Source: Oscillospiraceae bacterium
Lineage (GTDB): Bacteria > Bacillota > Clostridia > Oscillospirales > Ruminococcaceae
Length of the DNA stretch: 64,000 nucleotides
Assembly: GCA_030539275.1 (NCBI GenBank)
Contig: JAUNSK010000008.1
Coordinates: forward strand, 62,001 to 126,000
Direction of reading: 5' to 3'
Position numbers and translations under genes: made by a program. Positions within the stretch are counted from its first letter, which is position 1, and every line of letters begins with the position of its first letter. This document shows positions 16,626 to 25,966 of the stretch, in pieces. The notes under the pieces were generated by a model, which had not been told where the DNA came from, did not search any database, and saw only the letters and a program-made list of their open reading frames with translations.

Positions 16626-17438
16626 GTGAGAAAACTTGATCTGAAAGAACGTCAGCAGGTTCTGCTGCGGCTGCTTATACAGCTTGATGAATATTGCAGT
16701 GATCACAGTCTCAGATATTATCTCGGCGGCGGAACACTACTCGGCGCTGTCCGCCATAAAGGTTTTATTCCATGGGATGACGACGTGGATGTATATATGC
16801 CGCGTCCGGATTTTGAACTTCTTATTAAAGAAAGTGAGATCGCACCGAATGCACGCGTTGTAACTTCAGATAATGCCTTTGGCTACTATCACCCTTTCAA
16901 CTTCTGCAATATAACCGATACAGAAACTGTAATGATGGAGCACAAAATCAGATGTCAGACACAAAAGGGCGCCTCAATTGATATCTTTCCCCTTGACGGA
17001 GTTCCTGATAATGAAAATGAAAGAAAAAAACATCTGAAATATCTCATGAGGTGGCAGTCAGTCCTTACTGCACGCATCATGCGTCTTGACGGACCTCTTA
17101 ACATAAAAAAAGCAGCAAAAACAGCTGTAAGGTTCATCTCTCTTCCGATGAGCATTAAGGCTATTATCCGCAGGATCGATAAAACAGCACGCAGATATGC
17201 GTTTGATTCCTGCCGTGATGTAACTCACTGTGTACTGTTATTCCGCTCACCGCAAAGGTTCATTGTTGAACGTGAGGTATTTTGCGACTCAGTTCCAGTT
17301 GAGTTTGAAGGAAGAAATTTTCCTGCGCCCGCCGGATGGGAAACAATTCTTACACGCAGCTACGGAGATTATATGCAGCTGCCCCCTGAGAACGAACGGG
17401 GCGCACACCATGGTACAGACATTTATTCTCATATCTGA
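16626..17438 (+). CDS. LicD-family phosphotransferase
   Basis: About 270 residues. The core is unmistakable: YYLGGGTLLGAVRHKGFIPW followed by DDDVDVYMPR. LicD proteins are nucleotidyltransferase-fold enzymes that move phosphocholine or polyol phosphate from a CDP donor onto glycans. The start is difficult: ATG 16617 is one base from the GGAGG site, so GTG 16626 (ten bases away, protein beginning RKLDLKERQQ as in homologues) is preferred. It follows the kinase by 16 bases and completes a putative make-and-transfer module. Confidence 0.9.
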   Translation: MRKLDLKERQQVLLRLLIQLDEYCSDHSLRYYLGGGTLLGAVRHKGFIPWDDDVDVYMPRPDFELLIKESEIAPNARVVTSDNAFGYYHPFNFCNITDTETVMMEHKIRCQTQKGASIDIFPLDGVPDNENERKKHLKYLMRWQSVLTARIMRLDGPLNIKKAAKTAVRFISLPMSIKAIIRRIDKTARRYAFDSCRDVTHCVLLFRSPQRFIVEREVFCDSVPVEFEGRNFPAPAGWETILTRSYGDYMQLPPENERGAHHGTDIYSHI

Positions 17439-17481
17439 TATTATAGATTTTCGTCTTTTAAAGACAGATTACTCTGATTTA

Positions 17482-17500
17482 TTAACAGTTCATCTGTTAA
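17482..17500 (+). promoter_or_regulatory. Small hairpin ahead of the giant surface-protein gene
   Basis: TTAACAG (17482-17488) and CTGTTAA (17494-17500) are perfect inverted copies with no T tract. This could be an operator or a weak RNA stem in the 97-base gap between LicD and the 2032-residue protein gene. Confidence 0.4.
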
Positions 17501-17535
17501 TGAAATAAATATTCAGTATAAAGGAGTGAACAGAC

Positions 17536-20500
17536 ATGAAAAAAACTAGCTGGCGCTGCATAGCAGCATTCCTGGGTCTTACAATGAGCTTCAATCAGAT
17601 ACCGCTTGGTGCATTTGCACAGGAAACGGTTGAAGAAGCAAGCATGAATCAGGCATATCTTGAAAAGAGCGGATCTGTTGTCACTGTAAGAGATAATGAA
17701 TCAGGTGTTACAACCGTAAGGTATATGTATACTGAGCAGCCATATGAAGCCTCAACCTGGTACAACTACTATACTACAGGAAAACAAAACAGTACTGTAA
17801 ACACAACAGCCGGTTTCCGAAGTGTGACCGGAAAGGTCAACTCAGTGACCGGAATCTCATCACTTGACTTAAAAACAATCGATCTCTCTGTCGCCGGCTT
17901 CTATACTTTCTGGATCAACGACAGCAGCGGTACCCATTTTCAGTATTTTACCGTTGAGGAAAATGATCTGTTAGTAGAAAAACCGTATGTAACAGTTGAA
18001 GGAAACAATCTTGTCCTGCATAACAACTCAAGCAATCTTACTTCTGCAAACTGTATGTATACACAGGATACGTATACATATTCAACCTGGTATAATTACT
18101 GGAAAACAGGTCAGCAGAACACTTCCGTAAACGGGTCTGCTGGTTACAGAGGTATCAAAGATATCAATGCACCCTATGAATGCAGTGTCCCGGGATATTA
18201 CACAATACTGATGTCGTACGGCAGCGGACTTACCCGCACACAGACGGTCCGTGTAAATCAGTACAAAGCATCAGTTACTCTCCGCACAGACGGTATTCTT
18301 AATGAAATTACTTCTGTTTACAGCGGCAAACAGCTCGCCCTTCGCGACGGTGAGTCATATATTCCTATGACTTACACAGGAAAAGGAGTTTATACAGCAT
18401 CCGGACTTGGCAGTGACAGCTGTCAGCTCTATATTAAGGACGGCAGCACATACACCGCTTTTCCCGGTTCAGCAGCTGCAGTAACCTCCGGTACACGAAA
18501 TATTGAAGTTTCATTATATTCCGTTACTTCAAACACAAACGGTGCAGTCTTCAGCGGAAGTCCGTGCGCACGTTCAGGAGAGGTATATACAGCAAAGCTT
18601 ACTCCTAACACAGGAATGCAGCTTCCGGCATTTATCAACGTCCGTGTTGACGGAGGTACTCTCGCCTTCAACGAATACAGTTATGATAAAAGTACCGGAA
18701 TTGTCAGCATCCCACGCGCTGACGGTCGAATTTCTATTACGGCAGTCGCACAGGAAAAGACAGTACCGGTTACGATAACTCTTAACACAATGGGCGGCAC
18801 TGTTTATGACGGCAGCTGGCAGGACCGCGGAAACTACAACTACACCTACAATGCAAACGGTCTTACTCTCCTGCCGGTACCTGAAGCACCGTGTTCAAGT
18901 GAAACAATATCATTTGCAGGCTGGTATACTGATTTAGCGTATACAAATAAAGTCACATCGGCAAACTTTTCAACTGACACTACCCTGTATGCGAAATGGG
19001 TATATTCAAGTACTTCATATACATCAAACAGTATGTATTATGCTTATTCAGCAACTATGGCAGATGTCAGGGGCTACAGCAGCGGAAATTATATAAAAAC
19101 TACATACTCTAACGGCGGCTACAGAGCATTTTACTATTATAACGGCAACGCATATCCATATACCGCAAACGGTACAAACAATTATGGCGGTACTGCATTT
19201 TCCTTTGCATCAGGTACAGGTACCAGTATATTTAAGCAGATAGGAACTACAGGAATATACTATGCACAGGTTATGGCTGTAGAAGGAAGCTTTGTAACAA
19301 TCAACTACGTTATAGTCAACACAAAAACTACAGAGATAAAGAACTTCACTCTCGGTGCTGCCGCAGACGTTCAGATTGCTAGCAATGACCGTGCAGCGAT
19401 ATCTGTAGGCTCTGATGCCAACGGAACATATCTTGTTATGGAGGACGGAAGCACTTATGCGTTCCGTATGTACACCGGTTCAGGCAACTACTGGATAGGC
19501 GGTTACTCCTCAAGCTATTGTTACAACGGTTCAGGTTTTCAGTCCAACGTCTTCAACTCATCATCCATGAACTCAAATCACTATGACAGGAAGTTTTCAA
19601 ACGGCGTAGACTCTGCAATGGCATACAACTGGCTAAACCAGACCATTCCGGCAAAAGGCACCATTATAAGGACTGCAAAGCTTGGTGTAGGAACCATCAG
19701 CCAGATGGGTAAAAACTCCAGTACATCAGTAACTCTCAGCTCCAACGGCGGTTCATTCACTACCGGCACAGTCTATTCCTTGTCTGCAACCACAAAGACT
19801 CTTAGTCTGAGCGGTGCCCAGATCCCGGTCAGAAACGGCTATACTTTCACAGGCTGGAACACAAGATCTGACGGAAGCGGTACAGCATATAGTCAGAATT
19901 CATCCGTACCAAGCATAACGCTTTATGCACAATGGGTAAAAGACGCTGTTCCGATGTATACCGTTTATAACAAATCCCTTGTCAAGGATATTGACGGCAA
20001 TACACTTCCTTCTGCTACTGCCGGTATTCTTATTTCCTATGACAGCGGACTTATTTTACAGGGCTCAAATGCTTCTGAACTGGTAAATACAGAAGCTGAC
20101 TTTGCGGCAACACTGTCCATTACAAATGACAGCTACTGTCTGCCGGAAACTATTACAGTAACCGTCGGCGGTGTTACACTCCGTGAAGGCACAGATTATG
20201 TATACAGTCACTATTCCGGTGATTCCACAATGGCTAATCTTCTGATATACAGACGTGCACTTACCGCAAAGGTCGTAATTACTGCTGTTGGCACACTTGT
20301 TCCTGCAGCAGCACCCGAAATCACATTAACTAACTGGCGTGAGGCACAGCTCAGAGATACAGTTACGATCCCTGCAAATGTTGTAAAAGCTGCAAATCAT
20401 ACATATGCTTATCAGTGGTATATGACAGATAACAACACAAACAGCGGAGGAAAAGCACTGGCACAGTACACAAATACTCTGAAAGTTACCTCTGCAACAA

Positions 20501-23500
20501 CAAAGAATGCGGGCACATATTACTACTACTGTGTTGTAACTGCAACAAGAGACAACGGACAGAAGGCAAAAACGGTCAGTGATGTTGCGACTCTTGTAGT
20601 AAATAAAGCACAGCTGAGCGACATTACGGTCATAGTAGATGACCACGAAACAAGCCTTTCATCCAACCCCGGCGGCGGTGCTGTATCATATGAATACTTT
20701 ACCGATGCAGACTGCACACATAAAACTACATCTTCCGACGGTGCAGGTCTTGTCGGCGGCAAGCCAAGTGTAAACGGTACATATTACGTCAGAGCACTTA
20801 TCGCAGAGTCAGCCAGCTACTACAGTTATACAACCGCACCTTCTCAATATATCGTCAATGGTCTTCCATATATAGAACAGGACAGCAAGTATGCAACAAT
20901 CAGAAATAATGACAGTGCCCTGTCAACTGTTTTCTATATGTACACTCAGGATATATACTCCTACACCACATGGTATAACTTCACAGTAACAGGCAAACTC
21001 AATCCTTCCATTAACAGCAGCAAAGGCTATCTTGCTGTAAGCGGCACGGTAAACGGCCTCAGTTCTACTCTTGATGGAAAGACGATCACTCTTGATCATG
21101 CAGGTTACTATACCTTCCTGATGAAGTACAGGGACGGCAAAAGTACGCAGATGACCATACTGGTTACTGAAAATGATCTGCTGCGTGATCTGCCTTTTGT
21201 AACCCAGCAGTATATCAACGATAACTATGCGATAGTTGACAACAACAACAGCGGAGTATATAAGATATCATACATGTACACAGAGGACCCTTATACATTC
21301 TCTACAGTTTATAACTTTGCTGTTACAGGTAAACAGAATATCCAGGAAAACACCTCAGCCGGCTACAAAACAATAAAAGGTGAAACAGCACCCGGTGAAG
21401 GCCATAATATCACATCCACACTTGACGGCAGCAAAATTCTGATGTCCAGGGCTGGATATTACACATTTGTTATTACCTATGGTAACGGCAAGGTAGTCGC
21501 AAATACACTTCACGTTGGTAACGATATTTCCGAAGTCTCATCCCAGGGAATGAAAATCACCTACACCGATGAGCTTACATCAGGCACGCTCACACAGTAC
21601 AGCTATATGTACGCCGGAGACACGCAACCTGATATAACAGGTACATTTACATACAAAGCCAATGCAGCAGACAACACAGAAATAGTACGAAGCTCTGATC
21701 AGCAAACCGAATTCTCATTTATAGCTCAGAAAAACGGCTGGTATATTGTACGTGTACTTGATGATGTACTGGGAACAAAGTTCTATAAGGTACATGTTGA
21801 GCAGACACAGCAGACCGGTGCAGAAAAAGCAGTACTTATCGTAAACGGAACAAATATTTCTGCTTCTATGTTAAATGACAGTGATATTGTTTATGTCAAG
21901 TTCTCAGATAAGACGGATTATGTAAGAGGAAACCGACTCAAGGTAGACAATATCGGAATTTATACCGTAGACATGATCGACAGTGACGGATACAATCATA
22001 CTCTTGTTGCAAACATTCTCACCCTTAATCCGAACGATTCTGTTGATTACTCAAAGCTTACATCACAATTAACCACTTCACAGAAAGCTCTTACACTATA
22101 CCAGGCTGTTGATAATCCTCAGGCACAGACAATAGCAGGTTCATATGTTTCGCTCTCAGCAGTACAGACACTTAAAACAGCTATCCAGACTGCCAAAACA
22201 CAGCTTGAAGATGCAGTGACCCAGACTGATGTTGACAATGCATATAAAGAACTCAGAACACAGACAAATACATTCACAAATTCAGTCTATGTAATCAATC
22301 CTGAACTTGTATCAGTAAACGAAGACACTATCACAGTTTCACCGGCTGACCAGTCCTATTCACTTGAAAATGTAATATACAACGTAGATGACAACAAATC
22401 ACTTATGCCATATGTAATCAAGAGCTGGACCGGATTAAGTGCACGTCCTTACCTTTCAGTCAGAAACTTTGAAGACGGTAAACTGATACTGAGAAACGTA
22501 CCAAACGGCATTTACTCATTCTACATAAATCAGAATGAGAGCGGAAGCGTCAAGACATATGTCAGGTATGCGGTCGTAAGTAGCGGCTCTGATAAACAGA
22601 CTGTTGCAAACAGCGAACTCGACAGATATATTTTACAAGCAGATAACAGTCTTGCATCCTGCACACCTCAGAGTAATGCAGTGCCTGGTGACCTGTACGT
22701 AAGCGATGCTGTTTACAATAATCTTGTAAGCAGAATTGCAAGTGCAAAGACAATGGCACAGGCACTCAGTGAAGATCCGGCATGCAAAGATATTGACAAT
22801 GACATCATACCTGAACTCATTTACCTGCTTGATGCTCTCAAACAGGTTGACCAGAGTGCAAAGACGATGGAAGCGCCGATTGAGAATGATCCTGTAGTCA
22901 TCACAGTAAATAATGACACTACAGTTGATTTTGCAAGCACTAGCGTATCACATGCTTACGTCGCATACGGCAGATGCAGCAACTGGTATCAGATAAACAA
23001 ATCAGGCTACACAAAGCTTACCTTCCAGAACTCACAGGCAAGATTCTCAAATGCAAAGTACAACGGAACATACACAGCACTTGTAGTCTATACTGATGGT
23101 ACACAGGAATATAAGAACTTTGATATTTCCGGAATAGAATATCCATTCAGCGTTACTCAGGATAATGGTCTTATAAATATAGACTTCTCAGACAATACAA
23201 ACGTCACACGTGTCGGATATGGATTCGGAGAAATCAATGACAAGGATTCAAAAGACTTCTATGCACAGAACGTAAATGCAGGCTCTTCACAGCATACATT
23301 CCATGCAATGGGCAACGGACTTCACAGTGTATATGTACAGTACTCAAACGGTGATATTTACTACGTTACTATAAACGTTGACAGCTGTACAGCACCTGCA
23401 GTATTTGAACTTAACGGAAACCTCGGTGTATTTACCAACGGTTTTGATATTCAGTATGTAGGATATGCACAGGGCACTTTCAGAACCTGGAATGAGATGT

Positions 23501-23634
23501 ATGACAGCGCAAAATATGTAGATCAGAATACCTGGTTCCAGATGAACAGCTCCGGCGGTTTCACGCAGGGTTCGTCATACACTTTCTATTTCAGCGGCAC
23601 TCAGAACAGCTACATTGTTAATGTAACATTCTGA
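17536..23634 (+). CDS. Giant secreted repeat protein (2032 residues) of the surface polysaccharide locus
   Basis: A signal peptide (MKKTSWRCIAAFLGL to GAFAQE) leads a Thr/Ser/Asn/Tyr-rich extracellular protein. Modules seen: two ~110-residue repeats with a W-Y-N/T-G-K-Q-N motif centred on Trp75 and Trp185; two InlB-type/Flg_new beta repeats (~415-491 and ~732-802, ending TLYAKW and TLYAQW); an Ig-like domain (~922-1025, YAYQWYM to GTYYYYCVV); two more of the 110-residue repeats (at ~1146 and ~1258); and a helical FIVAR-like segment (~1506-1585). The C-terminus (SYIVNVTF) has no LPXTG, dockerin, SLH or transmembrane anchor. It may be an adhesin held by the polysaccharide made next door; this is inference. 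Confidence 0.85.
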   Translation: MKKTSWRCIAAFLGLTMSFNQIPLGAFAQETVEEASMNQAYLEKSGSVVTVRDNESGVTTVRYMYTEQPYEASTWYNYYTTGKQNSTVNTTAGFRSVTGKVNSVTGISSLDLKTIDLSVAGFYTFWINDSSGTHFQYFTVEENDLLVEKPYVTVEGNNLVLHNNSSNLTSANCMYTQDTYTYSTWYNYWKTGQQNTSVNGSAGYRGIKDINAPYECSVPGYYTILMSYGSGLTRTQTVRVNQYKASVTLRTDGILNEITSVYSGKQLALRDGESYIPMTYTGKGVYTASGLGSDSCQLYIKDGSTYTAFPGSAAAVTSGTRNIEVSLYSVTSNTNGAVFSGSPCARSGEVYTAKLTPNTGMQLPAFINVRVDGGTLAFNEYSYDKSTGIVSIPRADGRISITAVAQEKTVPVTITLNTMGGTVYDGSWQDRGNYNYTYNANGLTLLPVPEAPCSSETISFAGWYTDLAYTNKVTSANFSTDTTLYAKWVYSSTSYTSNSMYYAYSATMADVRGYSSGNYIKTTYSNGGYRAFYYYNGNAYPYTANGTNNYGGTAFSFASGTGTSIFKQIGTTGIYYAQVMAVEGSFVTINYVIVNTKTTEIKNFTLGAAADVQIASNDRAAISVGSDANGTYLVMEDGSTYAFRMYTGSGNYWIGGYSSSYCYNGSGFQSNVFNSSSMNSNHYDRKFSNGVDSAMAYNWLNQTIPAKGTIIRTAKLGVGTISQMGKNSSTSVTLSSNGGSFTTGTVYSLSATTKTLSLSGAQIPVRNGYTFTGWNTRSDGSGTAYSQNSSVPSITLYAQWVKDAVPMYTVYNKSLVKDIDGNTLPSATAGILISYDSGLILQGSNASELVNTEADFAATLSITNDSYCLPETITVTVGGVTLREGTDYVYSHYSGDSTMANLLIYRRALTAKVVITAVGTLVPAAAPEITLTNWREAQLRDTVTIPANVVKAANHTYAYQWYMTDNNTNSGGKALAQYTNTLKVTSATTKNAGTYYYYCVVTATRDNGQKAKTVSDVATLVVNKAQLSDITVIVDDHETSLSSNPGGGAVSYEYFTDADCTHKTTSSDGAGLVGGKPSVNGTYYVRALIAESASYYSYTTAPSQYIVNGLPYIEQDSKYATIRNNDSALSTVFYMYTQDIYSYTTWYNFTVTGKLNPSINSSKGYLAVSGTVNGLSSTLDGKTITLDHAGYYTFLMKYRDGKSTQMTILVTENDLLRDLPFVTQQYINDNYAIVDNNNSGVYKISYMYTEDPYTFSTVYNFAVTGKQNIQENTSAGYKTIKGETAPGEGHNITSTLDGSKILMSRAGYYTFVITYGNGKVVANTLHVGNDISEVSSQGMKITYTDELTSGTLTQYSYMYAGDTQPDITGTFTYKANAADNTEIVRSSDQQTEFSFIAQKNGWYIVRVLDDVLGTKFYKVHVEQTQQTGAEKAVLIVNGTNISASMLNDSDIVYVKFSDKTDYVRGNRLKVDNIGIYTVDMIDSDGYNHTLVANILTLNPNDSVDYSKLTSQLTTSQKALTLYQAVDNPQAQTIAGSYVSLSAVQTLKTAIQTAKTQLEDAVTQTDVDNAYKELRTQTNTFTNSVYVINPELVSVNEDTITVSPADQSYSLENVIYNVDDNKSLMPYVIKSWTGLSARPYLSVRNFEDGKLILRNVPNGIYSFYINQNESGSVKTYVRYAVVSSGSDKQTVANSELDRYILQADNSLASCTPQSNAVPGDLYVSDAVYNNLVSRIASAKTMAQALSEDPACKDIDNDIIPELIYLLDALKQVDQSAKTMEAPIENDPVVITVNNDTTVDFASTSVSHAYVAYGRCSNWYQINKSGYTKLTFQNSQARFSNAKYNGTYTALVVYTDGTQEYKNFDISGIEYPFSVTQDNGLINIDFSDNTNVTRVGYGFGEINDKDSKDFYAQNVNAGSSQHTFHAMGNGLHSVYVQYSNGDIYYVTINVDSCTAPAVFELNGNLGVFTNGFDIQYVGYAQGTFRTWNEMYDSAKYVDQNTWFQMNSSGGFTQGSSYTFYFSGTQNSYIVNVTF
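17680..18256 (+). repeat. Protein-level tandem repeats 1 and 2 (about 110 residues each)
   Basis: Two successive copies in the giant surface protein share YMYT/CMYT, STWYNY, TGKQN/TGQQN, an AGF/AGY box and a GFYTFW/GYYTIL strand. Copy centres are 110 codons apart (Trp codons at 17758 and 18088). The DNA is diverged, so this is old duplication rather than recent slippage. Confidence 0.75.
20875..21525 (+). repeat. Protein-level tandem repeats 3 and 4 (about 110 residues each)
   Basis: A second pair of the same module shows FYMYTQD/SYMYTED, TTWYNF/STVYNF, TGKLN/TGKQN and AGYYTFL/AGYYTFV. Copy 4 has Val where the others have Trp. Centres are 112 codons apart. Confidence 0.75.
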
Positions 23635-23644
23635 TATCTATAGT

Positions 23645-23711
23645 CTCACGCACCCCTTTTTGGGGTGTTGTGAGCAAATCACATTGCGGTTTGCGGAATG
23701 TGATTTGCTCA
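23645..23711 (+). promoter_or_regulatory. Two overlapping, mutually exclusive hairpins in the surface/EPS junction
   Basis: Hairpin A: CTCAC and CACCCC (23645-23656) pair with GGGGTG and GTGAG (23662-23674). Hairpin B: TGAGCAAATCACATT (23671-23685) pairs perfectly with 23697-23711. They share TGAG at 23671-23674, so only one can fully form. No T tract follows either, so this looks like an RNA processing or attenuation element, not a plain terminator. Confidence 0.6.
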
Positions 23712-23745
23712 TAACCAGCGACATAAAAAGGAGAAGTGTACCGAT

Positions 23746-24498
23746 ATGAAGACAATAAAAGACATACTCTTAGTGTTAAGAAAACAGATAAAGTGGATAG
23801 CAGCATCATTTTTTCTAATGGGACTGCTCGCCGCCGCATACACTGTGCTCTTTGTAAAACCTGTTTATTCATCCTCAGCCTCACTCTATGTTATCAATGG
23901 CTCCAAAGACAAATCAAATATTTCTACTTCTGAGATCTCAGCCTCACAGCTTCTTGTAAAGACTTACATAGTTGTAATGAAAAGTGAAACTACACTGCAG
24001 CAGGTTTCAAAAAAACTGGATGAATCGGGTTACACTCTGTCGGTAAGTGAGCTGCGCGGCATGATATCAGCCAGTGCGATTGACAATACAGAAGCGTTTT
24101 CGATCACTTCAAGGGGCACAGACAAGGAACTTGTCAGAGTTGTCACTTCATCTATACTTGATGTACTTCCTGATGAAATTGTACGTGTTGTCGGTGCAGG
24201 CAATGTAAACATTATCGACAATGCTTCTTACCCGGGCAAGCCTGTATATCCACTTGTAAAAAATATTCAGTACGGTCTGGCAGCCGGACTTGTTATCTCG
24301 GTTGCAGCAGTACTTCTGCAGGCAATTTTTGACACTAAGGTACACTCGGAATCACAGTTAAAGGAGGAATTTGATATAGCAGTTATAGGCCGCATCCCTC
24401 AGTATTTTGGAAATGCAGAAGCAAAAGATCAGCCAGTAAACTCAAATAAACCAGATGATGCTTCAAAAGATATCAAAAAGGATGAGGTCAGAGTATGA
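23746..24498 (+). CDS. Wzz/CpsC-type chain-length determinant (BY-kinase adaptor)
   Basis: 250 residues. A first transmembrane helix lies near residues 17-37 (WIAASFFLMGLLAAAYTVLF), followed by an extracellular alpha/beta domain, the YPGKPVYP proline motif and a second helix. These are the marks of polysaccharide co-polymerases. The acidic/basic cytoplasmic tail would contact the kinase encoded next, whose start overlaps this stop (ATGA). It sets polymer length and activates the kinase at the membrane. Confidence 0.9.
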   Translation: MKTIKDILLVLRKQIKWIAASFFLMGLLAAAYTVLFVKPVYSSSASLYVINGSKDKSNISTSEISASQLLVKTYIVVMKSETTLQQVSKKLDESGYTLSVSELRGMISASAIDNTEAFSITSRGTDKELVRVVTSSILDVLPDEIVRVVGAGNVNIIDNASYPGKPVYPLVKNIQYGLAAGLVISVAAVLLQAIFDTKVHSESQLKEEFDIAVIGRIPQYFGNAEAKDQPVNSNKPDDASKDIKKDEVRV

Positions 24499-25220
24499 GA
24501 AAAAAAAGCACAAAACAAACTAAACTTCAGGAAATGATTCTTAATGAAAAGACACCAAGCTATGTTCTTGAGGCATACCGTGAAATGCGTACAAATATTC
24601 TGTACCTTCCCATCAGTGCACGCTGCAGAAAACTGGCATTTACCAGTGCCTGCGCCAAAGAAGGAAAAACCGTGACCTCAATCAATATAGCAATATGCCT
24701 GGTGCAGCTTGGGAAAAAAGTTCTTCTGATCGATGCCGATATCCGTGCATCACTCGTAAGCCGGTACCTTGACCTTAAGAAAACAAACGGTCTTAATGAA
24801 TATCTTCTGCTTATGGATGACGAACCAAATGTTCTGACTGATATTCCGGCTGCAAAAGGAGTAGATGTCCTGCTTGCCGGAACATTGTCATCAAATCCCG
24901 GCGATCTGATGATGAGTGAGCGCATGAAGAAAATGATCGATGTTTTCTCTCTCAAGTATGACTACATAATTTTCGACACTCCACCTGTCAACGTTGTTAA
25001 TGACGCAACCACACTACTTGGACTTGTTGATGGATATATTTTTGTTGTCCGAAGCGACTATTCTGACATCAATGATGTAAAGGAATCCATTGAAAAGTTT
25101 TCGAAACTTGATGCAAACGTATATGGTTTCGTTCTAAACGATGAAAAAGAAAGACGAGGTAACTATGGCAGATATAAAAACGATCAATATGACAACTATT
25201 ATGGAGGATACGGCGATTAA
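24495..25220 (+). CDS. CpsD/CapB-type bacterial tyrosine kinase
   Basis: 241 residues. Walker A is deviant but readable (CAKEGKTVTS), Walker A' is VLLIDADIR and Walker B is YIIFDTPP. The C-terminus has a Tyr cluster (YGRYKNDQYDNYYGGYG) for autophosphorylation. BY-kinases cycle phosphorylation to control polymerisation and export of capsule or EPS. The start overlaps the Wzz gene by four bases, and the end overlaps the sugar transferase. Confidence 0.92.
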   Translation: MRKKSTKQTKLQEMILNEKTPSYVLEAYREMRTNILYLPISARCRKLAFTSACAKEGKTVTSINIAICLVQLGKKVLLIDADIRASLVSRYLDLKKTNGLNEYLLLMDDEPNVLTDIPAAKGVDVLLAGTLSSNPGDLMMSERMKKMIDVFSLKYDYIIFDTPPVNVVNDATTLLGLVDGYIFVVRSDYSDINDVKESIEKFSKLDANVYGFVLNDEKERRGNYGRYKNDQYDNYYGGYGD

Positions 25221-25926
25221 AGCTGTTATCCATGACACGATCAATCATGAATATAGTCTGACAGAAAATGAATCCGTTGTATCAGTCACGCAGCAGAGTC
25301 TTAGAAACATAGCTTATATAAAGCTATTTTTAAAACGAATGACAGATATTCTGCTATCACTCACAGCAATCATCATACTTTTATTTCCTGCCGCTGTTAT
25401 AGCATGCATAATTCATGCAGAAGACAGAGGACCGGTATTTTATAAATCAAGCAGGGTCGGCAGAAACGGCAGGACATTCTGGATTTATAAGTTCCGCACA
25501 ATGAAACAGAATGCCGACAAACTTGAGAATTATCTTACGGAGGAAGAACTCGAGGAATATCATAAAGTATATAAGATCAAACATGATCCGCGTATTACAA
25601 AATGCGGTAACTGGCTTCGCCGTACTTCTCTTGACGAATTGCCTCAGTTCTTTAATGTACTGACCGGCGATATGAGTTTAGTAGGACCGAGACCAGTCAC
25701 ACAGGAAGAAACAGAGCTTTACGGACCAAGCCGTGATCAGTTTCTGAGCGTACGTCCCGGGATCACCGGATACTGGCAGGCATATGCCAGAAACGGTGCT
25801 ACATATGAGGGCGGAGAACGCCAGGCAATGGAGTTGTTCTATATACAAAATCACTCAGCATTACTTGACATAAAAATACTGATGCGTACAGTCTACGCAG
25901 TACTTACACAACACGAAGCAAGCTAA
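25165..25926 (+). CDS. Undecaprenyl-phosphate sugar-1-phosphate transferase (initiating enzyme)
   Basis: About 253 residues. One transmembrane helix (LSLTAIIILLFPAAVIAC) precedes the bacterial sugar transferase domain: YKFRTMKQNAD, RRTSLDELPQFFNVLTGDM and SLVGPRP. It loads the first sugar phosphate onto the lipid carrier to start the repeat unit. I favour ATG 25165 (GAGGT upstream) over an in-frame ATG at 25141; either way the start lies inside the kinase gene in another frame, which implies tight coupling. Confidence 0.9.
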   Translation: MADIKTINMTTIMEDTAIKAVIHDTINHEYSLTENESVVSVTQQSLRNIAYIKLFLKRMTDILLSLTAIIILLFPAAVIACIIHAEDRGPVFYKSSRVGRNGRTFWIYKFRTMKQNADKLENYLTEEELEEYHKVYKIKHDPRITKCGNWLRRTSLDELPQFFNVLTGDMSLVGPRPVTQEETELYGPSRDQFLSVRPGITGYWQAYARNGATYEGGERQAMELFYIQNHSALLDIKILMRTVYAVLTQHEAS

Positions 25927-25966
25927 TTCACAAATAAATCAAAAAACCGATAGGAGTCTTGAACAG

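Noticed and set aside
17680-21525. CRISPR or DNA-level tandem repeats in the giant surface gene
   Set aside because: The repeats exist only at protein level, with diverged DNA and ~330-base periods; there are no short identical repeats with spacers.
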